Below are positions 57,776 to 64,000 of a stretch of DNA of 64,000 nucleotides, in pieces. The stretch comes from Ideonella oryzae (GTDB taxonomy: Bacteria; Pseudomonadota; Gammaproteobacteria; Burkholderiales; Burkholderiaceae_C), in assembly GCF_024055665.1 (NCBI RefSeq), contig NZ_JAMXMC010000008.1, forward strand, positions 1 through 64,000, written 5' to 3'. Every line of letters begins with the position of its first letter. Position 1 is the stretch's first letter. The notes under the pieces are model-generated. The model did not search any database. It was not told the DNA's origin and saw only the letters and a program-made list of their open reading frames with translations. A program made the translations under genes and the position numbers.

Positions 57776-59614
57776 ATGAAAAGAAACAGGGTTCCGGAAC
57801 TTCTGCTGACTTGCCTGGCATGGGCGGCCGCGACGACTGCGCAAGGTGCCAGCCTGGGTGTACCGCAAGGACAGGTGGTTCTGGGGCAGACCCTGCGGGT
57901 CTGGGTGCCCTTGGACACCGATGGCGACAGCCCGGTGGCCCCGGCATGTGTCACGGCCGATGTGCAGGCCGGTGACGCGAGCCTGCCCTCCAATCAGGTG
58001 CGTGTGAAGCTGTTGGCCCGCAGCGAGCCAGGGCAGTGGATGGCGCAGGTCACCACCACGTCTCCGGTGGAAGAGCCGGTGCTGAAACTGACCCTGTCCG
58101 CAGGCTGTACCGGCAAGTTGGCCCGTCAGTTCGTGCTGCTGGCTGACCCGCCTTCTCAGGTGGCGGATGTGACGGCGTCGGCAGCGCCCATCAAGGGGGC
58201 TGCTCCCGAGGTTTCTGAACTGCCGAAGGCCTTGGCGCCGGTGGCTCCTGTGCCGCGCAAGCACCACGCGGCCGTCAATTCCAGCACGCGTGCCCGACCG
58301 GTCGAGCCGGGCGTCGTGGCGCCGCACGGCAAGTCCTCCAGCGCTGGCCGCCCTCGGCTTCAGCTTGAGGCCGTGGAGCCGCCCGATGTGGCACCTTTGG
58401 CCGCCAGCGCAGCGGCGTCGGCGCCGTCCGTCGCCGTTGCTGCTTCTGCGGCAGCAAGCATGGCGGTCGCCGCGGCCGCCTCACAGCCTGCTGCGGCGTC
58501 CTCGGCCGAGGCCGCCTTGCAGGCGCTGCGCCGAAATTCGGATGCCATGCGTCTGGCCAATGAGGAGTTGCACCGACGCCTGGATGCCGCAGAGCAGCGC
58601 AACACCTGGCTGTTGCTTGGGCTGGGCGGAGTGATCCTGGCTCTGGGTGTGGGTGGTGTGCTCTTGTGGCGGCGTCAGAAGGCCTTGATGCAGTCCCGGC
58701 CCTGGTGGTCGGATGACCACGATCTGCGTCGGGTGCCCATGGTGAAGGCGGATGAGCCCGAGGACGAAGGGGACGAATGGGTCCATTCCGATCCTCCCCC
58801 GTCCGAGCCTGCCGTCAGGACTTCCGGGTTTGCGGCGCCCAGTGAATGGGCTGGTGAAGCGCCTGTGGTGCCCAGCGAAGAGACCGTTCCCTTGCCGGAT
58901 GCCGGCACGCTGGCCACAGCGGTCAGTGCCCCCATTCAGTTTTCCCATACCGACGCACCTGCTGCTGGAGCGTTCAACCCCAGCGCCACGATGACCTTCG
59001 GGCCGGTGGATGCGCCGCGCGAGGTGTCCGTCGAGGAACTGCTCGATCTGGAACAGCAGGCCGACTTCTTCATTGCACTGGGGCAGGAGGATGCGGCGAT
59101 CGAAGTGCTGATGTCTCACCTGCGCAGCACCGGCGGGCAGAGTCCGTTGCCGTACACCAAGCTGCTGGAGATCTACCGTCGGCAGGGCGACCGCAGTGCC
59201 TACGAGCGGGTGCGGGCCCGGTTCAATCGTCGCTTCAATGCCTATGCGCCCGATTGGGACCTGGGGCCCATGCATGGTCGGACCCTGGAGGACTACCCGG
59301 AAGCCGTCGGTGAGATCGAGGCAGCCTGGAAGGCACCGCTGGATGCGATGGCCGTGCTGGAGGGCATGCTGTTCCGCCGGGACGAGACACGTGAGTTGTT
59401 CGACCTCCCGGCCTACAGGGATCTGCTGGTGCTGTACGCCATTGCCCGAGACCTGTGGCAGGCGGCCGGTGGTCAACAGGACCAGGTGGACCTGCTGCTG
59501 CCGATGTTCGACACCCCGGCCACAGGCGCGGGCCCGGACATGGACGCCATGCACCTCGACCTGGACCTGGACCCGCCAGCCCCGAAGCCGGCTTCTGACA
59601 AGCCCAGGAACTGA
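57776..59614 (+). CDS. FimV/HubP-like protein
   Basis: A 612-residue protein. A signal peptide (MKRNRVPELLLTCLAWAAAT) opens on a FimV-type N-terminal domain (SLGVPQGQVVLGQTLRVWVP). An Ala/Pro-rich region and a coiled coil follow, then a membrane segment (LLLGLGGVILALGVGGVLLW at about residue 280) and an acidic cytoplasmic stretch. The C-terminal FimV-like repeat has EELLDLEQQADFFIALGQED and the following 'AAIEVLMSHLRSTG'. FimV/HubP proteins organise the cell pole and type IV pili. It has about 230 bp of upstream spacer likely holding its promoter. A longer start at 57731 is possible. Confidence 0.82.
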   Translation: MKRNRVPELLLTCLAWAAATTAQGASLGVPQGQVVLGQTLRVWVPLDTDGDSPVAPACVTADVQAGDASLPSNQVRVKLLARSEPGQWMAQVTTTSPVEEPVLKLTLSAGCTGKLARQFVLLADPPSQVADVTASAAPIKGAAPEVSELPKALAPVAPVPRKHHAAVNSSTRARPVEPGVVAPHGKSSSAGRPRLQLEAVEPPDVAPLAASAAASAPSVAVAASAAASMAVAAAASQPAAASSAEAALQALRRNSDAMRLANEELHRRLDAAEQRNTWLLLGLGGVILALGVGGVLLWRRQKALMQSRPWWSDDHDLRRVPMVKADEPEDEGDEWVHSDPPPSEPAVRTSGFAAPSEWAGEAPVVPSEETVPLPDAGTLATAVSAPIQFSHTDAPAAGAFNPSATMTFGPVDAPREVSVEELLDLEQQADFFIALGQEDAAIEVLMSHLRSTGGQSPLPYTKLLEIYRRQGDRSAYERVRARFNRRFNAYAPDWDLGPMHGRTLEDYPEAVGEIEAAWKAPLDAMAVLEGMLFRRDETRELFDLPAYRDLLVLYAIARDLWQAAGGQQDQVDLLLPMFDTPATGAGPDMDAMHLDLDLDPPAPKPASDKPRN

Positions 59615-59638
59615 GGCGCGACCGGTCCCGCTGCTGGC

Positions 59639-60802
59639 TCAGAGACCCTGCAGCCGGTCCAGTGCTTGCCTCAGCGTCTGGTCCTGCTTGGCAAAGCAGA
59701 ACCGGATGAGCTGTCGCTTGGGGGCTTCGGCGTAGAAGGCCGACAGAGGAATGGCGGCCACGCCTGCACGTTCGATCAGCCAGCGGCAGAAATCCGCATC
59801 GTTCAGGTCGCTGATGGCGCTGTAGTCCACGCACTGGAAGTAGGTGCCTTCGCAGGGCAGCAGCTGGAAGCGGGTGGCAGCCAAACCCTGGCGGAACAGG
59901 TCCCGCTTGCGCTGGTAGAAGGCGGGCAGGTCCCGATAAGGGGCCGGGTCGGCCAGGTAGCGCGCCAGGCCGTGCTGCATCGGGGTGTTCACGGTGAACA
60001 CATTGAACTGGTGAACCTTGCGGAATTCGGCCATCAGTGGTGCGGGGGCCGCCACGTAGCCCACCTTCCAGCCGGTGACGTGGAAAGTTTTGCCGAAGCT
60101 GGACACCACCACGCTGCGTGCGGCCAGCTCCGGGTCGCCGCTGACGCTGGCATGCGGCCGGCCATCGAACACCATGTGCTCGTAGACCTCGTCGGACAGC
60201 ACAAGGATGTCGGTCGGGCGCAGCAGGTCCCGCAACTGGGCGCGTTCAGCCTCAGTCCACGCCGTGCCCGAGGGGTTGTGGGGCGTGTTGATGATCAGCA
60301 GCCGCGTGCGGGGGGTGAGGGCAGCCGCCAGGCGGTCGAAATCCACATGCAGGGTCTGCGGGTTCAGCGGCACCCGCACGGTGCGTGCGCCGGCCAGTGC
60401 GATGGACGGCTCATAGCTGTCGTAGCAGGGCTCCAGCACCACCACTTCGTCGCCCGGCTGCACCAGGGCCAGCACCGCGGTGAGCAGGGCCTGCGTGGCA
60501 CCCGCGGTCACGGTGATCTCGCTGCCCGGATCGTAGCGGTGGCCGTGGATGGCGGCGATCTTGCCTGCGATGGCCTCGCGCAGGGCCGGCACGCCAGCCA
60601 TCGGCGGGTACTGGTTGTGCCCCTCGCGCATGGCCTGGTTCACGGCGTCCAGCAGGGCCGGGTCGCCTTCGAAATCCGGGAAGCCCTGGCCCAGGTTCAC
60701 CGCACCGTGCTGCTGGGCCAGGGCCGACATGACGGTGAAGATGGTGGTGCCCACCTGCGGCAGGCGGGAGCGGACGGGTGGGGTGCGGGGGTCAAAGCTC
60801 AT
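59639..60802 (-). CDS. Class I/II PLP-dependent aminotransferase, YbdL-like (probable methionine aminotransferase)
   Basis: A 387-residue enzyme with VNLGQGFPDFEGDP near residue 35, the core INTPHNPSGTAWTEAE at about 170 and the PLP lysine in SSFGKTFHVTGWKVGY at about 235. The pattern is close to E. coli YbdL, a methionine-preferring aminotransferase, so a role in methionine or sulfur amino acid turnover is likely. It overlaps cysB by 11 bp, which suggests joint expression with that sulfur regulator. Confidence 0.88.
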   Translation of the reverse strand: MSFDPRTPPVRSRLPQVGTTIFTVMSALAQQHGAVNLGQGFPDFEGDPALLDAVNQAMREGHNQYPPMAGVPALREAIAGKIAAIHGHRYDPGSEITVTAGATQALLTAVLALVQPGDEVVVLEPCYDSYEPSIALAGARTVRVPLNPQTLHVDFDRLAAALTPRTRLLIINTPHNPSGTAWTEAERAQLRDLLRPTDILVLSDEVYEHMVFDGRPHASVSGDPELAARSVVVSSFGKTFHVTGWKVGYVAAPAPLMAEFRKVHQFNVFTVNTPMQHGLARYLADPAPYRDLPAFYQRKRDLFRQGLAATRFQLLPCEGTYFQCVDYSAISDLNDADFCRWLIERAGVAAIPLSAFYAEAPKRQLIRFCFAKQDQTLRQALDRLQGL

Positions 60803-61736
60803 AGCTGTCTCCGGTGCTGTTCATGGCCCGCTCGATCAGGTGACGCGAGAGGCGGTCGGAGAGCAGCTCCGCAAAAGTCAGCACATAACTGCGCAGGTAG
60901 GCGCCGCGGCGGAAGGCCACGCGCGTGGTGTTGGTGCCAAACAGGTGGGCTGCGGGCTTGCTGATCAACTCGCCATTGGGCGGCTCGGAGGCCATGGCCA
61001 TCTCGGCCACCACGCCCACGCCCAGGCCGGAGCGCACATAGGTCTTGATCACGTCGGAGTCGATGGCCTCCAGCACGATGTTGGGCGTGAGTCGGCGCTG
61101 GGCAAAGGCCTGATCGATGCGCTTGCGGCCCGTGAAGGCGGGTTGGTACGAAATCAGCGGCAGCTCGGCCAGTTGCTCCAGGCTGGGGCGTTCCACGGCG
61201 GCCAGCGCATGGTCGTGCGGCATCACGATCACGTGCTGCCATTCGTAGCAGGGCAGGGTGACCAGTTCCTCCACATCGGCCAGCGACTCGGTGGCGATGC
61301 CGATGTCGGCGGTGTCGTCCAGCAGCATCTGCGCGACTTGCTCGGGCGTGCCCTGGTGCAGGCTGATCTTCACCTTGGGCAGGCGCTTGCTGAGTTGGGC
61401 CACCGCGTCGGGCAGGATGTAGCGGGCCTGGGTGTGGGTGGCGGCAATCGAGAGCCGACCGGCATCCTGCTTGGAGAATTCCTCGCCAATGCGCTTGAGG
61501 TTGGCCACCTCGCGCAGGATGATCTCCACCGACTTCAGCACCTCCAGGCCGGGCTCGGTCACGCGCTTGAGGCGCTTGCCGTGTCGCACGAAGATGTCCA
61601 CGCCCAGTTCCTCCTCCAGCTCCAGGATGGCCTTGGAGATGCCTGGCTGGGAGGTGTAGAGGGCCTTGGCGGTTTCGGTCAGGTTGAGGTTGCGGCGCAC
61701 CGCCTCCTGGACGAATCGGAACTGATGCAGGTTCAT
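60792..61736 (-). CDS. cysB: CysB family LysR-type transcriptional regulator
   Basis: A 314-residue protein with an N-terminal winged helix (MNLHQFRFVQEAVRRNLNLT, TSQPGISKAILELEEELG, VRHGKRLKRVTEPGLEV) and a C-terminal substrate domain (SIAATHTQARYILPDAV). These are close to the CysB/Cbl group, which controls sulfate and sulfonate assimilation in response to N-acetylserine and sulfate-derived signals. It follows a CbiX-type chelatase by 13 bp and overlaps the aminotransferase. Confidence 0.93.
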   Translation of the reverse strand: MNLHQFRFVQEAVRRNLNLTETAKALYTSQPGISKAILELEEELGVDIFVRHGKRLKRVTEPGLEVLKSVEIILREVANLKRIGEEFSKQDAGRLSIAATHTQARYILPDAVAQLSKRLPKVKISLHQGTPEQVAQMLLDDTADIGIATESLADVEELVTLPCYEWQHVIVMPHDHALAAVERPSLEQLAELPLISYQPAFTGRKRIDQAFAQRRLTPNIVLEAIDSDVIKTYVRSGLGVGVVAEMAMASEPPNGELISKPAAHLFGTNTTRVAFRRGAYLRSYVLTFAELLSDRLSRHLIERAMNSTGDSYEL

Positions 61737-61749
61737 CGGCAGGTGGGCT

Positions 61750-62124
61750 TCAAGGCAGGAGAGGGGGCGGGTCCAGCGCGGCCAGGGCCATGGCCTCGAT
61801 CACCCGGGGTGACTCGCCCACGGCCGGACGCAGCTGCCAGGTGACCCCAGGATGGCGTTGCTGCAGGGCGGCGGTGCGCGCAGGAAGGTCCTTGCGGACA
61901 TGGCCGCCAGCACCCAGGAAGAGCGGCACGATCTCGACCAGGGTGCAGCCCTGGGACACCAGGGCGTCGCCGGCCTCTTCCAGTGTGGGTGTCAGAAACT
62001 CGAGAAACGCCAGCCGCACGGGCAGGCCGGGCTGGGCGGCCCTCACCCGCTCGACGGTCTCGTGCAGGGGGCCGGCCCAGCCGGGGGCCCGGGCGCCGTG
62101 GGCAAAGAGGATGAGTCCGCGCAT
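61750..62124 (-). CDS. Small CbiX/SirB-type sirohydrochlorin chelatase
   Basis: A 124-residue single-domain chelatase. The metal histidine is in LILFAHGARAPGW near the start and a second in IVPLFLGAGGHVRKDLP at about residue 68. The family inserts cobalt or iron into sirohydrochlorin; next to cysB, a role in siroheme for sulfite reductase is likely. It is 11 bp downstream of lptG and 13 bp upstream of cysB. Confidence 0.88.
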   Translation of the reverse strand: MRGLILFAHGARAPGWAGPLHETVERVRAAQPGLPVRLAFLEFLTPTLEEAGDALVSQGCTLVEIVPLFLGAGGHVRKDLPARTAALQQRHPGVTWQLRPAVGESPRVIEAMALAALDPPPLLP

Positions 62125-62135
62125 GGTTGTGCCGA

Positions 62136-63251
62136 TCAGCGGTAACGCACCAGCCAGGTGAAGGCCGCCAGTGACAGCCCCAGGTACAACAGGCTGGGCA
62201 GGGATGAGGCGAGCCAGGGGGTCCAGGCATGCAGCAGGCCGAGGTGACCCACCACGTTGTTGAGCAGCACGAAACTGATGCCCAGCATGATGCCGCCGAA
62301 GACCTTCAGGCTGATGCCGCCAGAGCGCGCATGCAGGTAGGCGAAAGGCAGGGCCAGTGCCACCATCACGATGCAGGCGAAGGGGTAGAACACCCGCTTC
62401 CAGAACTGCAGCTCGTAGCGCTGGGAGGTCTGTTCCTGGTCACTCAGATGCTGGCTGTAGCGCCAGAGCTCGACGGTGGACATCGAATCGATGGGCGAAA
62501 TGGCGGCGGACACCAGGCCGGTGTCCAGCGTGGTCGGCCAGTCGAGCGTGGGCTGTTCCTTGACCGTCAGGGGCTGATCGAAGGAGGCCGGCCAGGTGGT
62601 GATGTTCACCTTCTCCAGGTGCCAGACCGCCCCGTTGCGGCCACTGTCGGCCACCGCACGGTCGGCCTCGATGCGCGAGATCAGCTGCCCGTCGGCGTCA
62701 TGCTCGAAGATGCGGATGCCCCGCATCACATCATGGCGCTCGCTGCTGCGCACATTGATCGAGTAGTTGCGTTCGCCCTGGGGCGTGCTGCGCCGCTCCT
62801 TCAGCCAGGCCCCGGCTTTGGAGGACCACACGCTGGTCCCCCGCTGCTTGGAGCGCAGCTGGCTGGCCTGCTGCTCACTGAGGGGTGCGACATATTCGCC
62901 GATCACGAAGGTGAGCGCGCCCAGCAGCAGCCCCAGCCCCAGCAGCAGGGTCAGGGCCCGTTCCGGCCCCAGGCCGGCTGTACGCAGGATGGTGAATTCG
63001 GAGGACTGGGCCAAACGCGCCATGGCGTAGATGGTGCCGATGAGTACCGCGATCGGGCCGAGTTCATAGAGCCGTCCGGGCATGGACAGCGCGGCCGACA
63101 GCGCGGCCCGACCCAGCGTGTAGCCATCCCGGCCGACCCGGCCCAGTTCATCCAGGAAATCGATGAAGAAGAACAGCGCCAGGAAGGCCAGCGCCACGAA
63201 AAAGACCGACCACAGCACATCGCGGTAGATCAGCTTGCGGACGGTCTTCAT
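62136..63251 (-). CDS. lptG: LPS export system permease LptG
   Basis: A 371-residue inner-membrane protein with transmembrane clusters at the ends (FFVALAFLALFFFIDFLDEL near residue 17 and LASSLPSLLYLGLSLAAFTW at the C-terminus) around a large periplasmic beta-jellyroll domain. With LptF and LptB2 it extracts lipopolysaccharide from the inner membrane. Its start overlaps the lptF stop by ATGA. Confidence 0.96.
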   Translation of the reverse strand: MKTVRKLIYRDVLWSVFFVALAFLALFFFIDFLDELGRVGRDGYTLGRAALSAALSMPGRLYELGPIAVLIGTIYAMARLAQSSEFTILRTAGLGPERALTLLLGLGLLLGALTFVIGEYVAPLSEQQASQLRSKQRGTSVWSSKAGAWLKERRSTPQGERNYSINVRSSERHDVMRGIRIFEHDADGQLISRIEADRAVADSGRNGAVWHLEKVNITTWPASFDQPLTVKEQPTLDWPTTLDTGLVSAAISPIDSMSTVELWRYSQHLSDQEQTSQRYELQFWKRVFYPFACIVMVALALPFAYLHARSGGISLKVFGGIMLGISFVLLNNVVGHLGLLHAWTPWLASSLPSLLYLGLSLAAFTWLVRYR

Positions 63252-64000
63252 GCCGTGCCTCCCTGCGGAGCGGGGCGCCGGGTGCGCCGGCTGGTCACCG
63301 TGGCATGGTCACGCCACCAGATCAGGGCCAGGGCCGCCAACAGGGTCAGGCCATGCAAGGTCAGCAGCGTGGGCACGATGTGCACCTTGCCCGCGCCCAC
63401 CCAGGCCTGGCTCAGGTTCACCAGGTTGAAATAGATCAGAAAACCCAGCAAGGCCAACAGCAGATTCCAGTTGCCCGGGCGCCGTGGGTTGGTGGCCGCA
63501 GCCCCAATGCCCAGCAGCGACAGATTGATGCCGCCCAGCAGCAGCCCCATGCGCCAGGTCAGCTCGCCCATGTTGGCCGGCGTGGGGTCGCGCAGCAGTC
63601 CCAGGGTGTCGATGGCCTTGGGTGGCAGGGCCGACGGGTTGGCGACCGGCTTGTCATCCACCAGCAGCCGGAAGCGCTCGAACTGCATGCGGTTGTTCTC
63701 GCCGTTCTTGGCGTCGTGCTCGTTGCGGTGGCCCACATCCAGCACCAGGGTTCGGCCCTCCGCACCGTTCTCGATGTGGCCACTGTGGGCCGTGGTCACC
63801 GATTCCGCCTCGTTCTTCTTGGTGAGCAGGAACACGTTGCGAGCCACGCCGGCCGTGTCGCCATTGCGCTCGATGAAGAAGACCCGGCTGCCGTCCGAGG
63901 AGCTCTGGAAGGCGCCCGGCGCCACGCGAGACAGGTCGGAGCGCTGCTCATAGCGCGTCTTGATCTCGGCCGTCTGCTGGTTGACCCAGGGCCACACCAC
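63248..64000 (-). CDS. lptF: LPS export system permease LptF, C-terminal part
   Basis: Only the last 250 residues are in the window; the gene continues past the right edge. The visible part has the end of the periplasmic domain (NAEGRTLVLDVGHRN-type: GAEGRTLVLDVGHRNEHDAK) and two C-terminal membrane segments (LLLGGINLSLLGIGAAAT, LLALLGFLIYFNLVNLS and LLTLHGLTLLAALALIWW). The lptG gene follows with ATGA overlap. No real start codon is in view. Confidence 0.92.
   Translation of the reverse strand: MVWPWVNQQTAEIKTRYEQRSDLSRVAPGAFQSSSDGSRVFFIERNGDTAGVARNVFLLTKKNEAESVTTAHSGHIENGAEGRTLVLDVGHRNEHDAKNGENNRMQFERFRLLVDDKPVANPSALPPKAIDTLGLLRDPTPANMGELTWRMGLLLGGINLSLLGIGAAATNPRRPGNWNLLLALLGFLIYFNLVNLSQAWVGAGKVHIVPTLLTLHGLTLLAALALIWWRDHATVTSRRTRRPAPQGGTA

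Overview
The window is GC-rich, densely coded chromosomal DNA with the gene content and gene order of a betaproteobacterium, most likely Burkholderiales and probably the Rubrivivax-Leptothrix-Ideonella group. That placement is inferred from the protein families and the neighbourhoods alaA-hom-thrC-moeA-moaDE-clpB, dnaX-ybaB-recR, nadB/nadC/nadA and cysB next to a CbiX-type chelatase. No 16S rRNA gene, prophage, insertion sequence or CRISPR array was seen. Nearly all of the window is ordinary core metabolism; accessory-looking DNA is confined to about 47.7-57.6 kb.

Layout. 0-2.8 kb: the end of a livF-type ATPase and two tandem, closely related branched-chain amino acid binding proteins, each with its own terminator. 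2.9-9.1 kb (minus): a glycine catabolic operon gcvT-gcvH-gcvP-sdaA behind a tandem glycine riboswitch. 9.2-13.9 kb: an acyl-CoA synthetase, an ECHDC3-like crotonase, an exported cyclophilin, an SDR and a glutathione peroxidase. 13.9-18 kb (minus): amidohydrolase, FAD-dependent dehydrogenase, the 4.5S SRP RNA gene and a PurM-like protein. 18-21.1 kb: dnaX-ybaB-recR. 21.1-24.9 kb: mltD-gloB facing a methyltransferase-rnhA pair, with start codons overlapping head to head. 24.9-29.8 kb (minus): moaA, an NlpC/P60 peptidase, PIN-PhoH, Bcp and a Mth938-like protein.

29.9-39.8 kb (plus): alaA, hom, thrC, the molybdenum-cofactor genes mobB-moeA-moaD-moaE, a flavin reductase, and clpB behind a heat-shock-type promoter. 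39.8-43.9 kb: de novo NAD synthesis, with nadB convergent to nadA-nadC-comFB. 44-48.4 kb: an AraC regulator with a divergent MFS transporter, an EamA exporter with a divergent Lrp regulator, an RraA-fold aldolase and tRNA-Pro. 48.4-57.6 kb, the most variable part: SYLF lipoprotein-like, DUF3309, sterol-desaturase-like and DUF4124 genes, a DUF1800/DUF1501 pair, a TMEM165-family manganese exporter under a yybP-ykoY manganese riboswitch, a relatively AT-rich acyltransferase, an orphan membrane protein, tRNA-Arg and an unrecognised cytoplasmic protein. 57.7-64 kb: a FimV-like protein, then (minus) an aminotransferase, cysB, a CbiX-type chelatase, lptG and the incomplete lptF.

The best-supported regulation is RNA-based: glycine sensing for glycine and serine breakdown, and Mn2+ sensing for manganese export. 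I found no convincing wholly new system. The items most worth checking are the crotonase without catalytic glutamates in an operon with an exported cyclophilin, the divergent PurM-like enzyme, comFB attached to NAD genes, the DUF1800/DUF1501 pair, and the AT-rich acyltransferase/orphan membrane protein patch.
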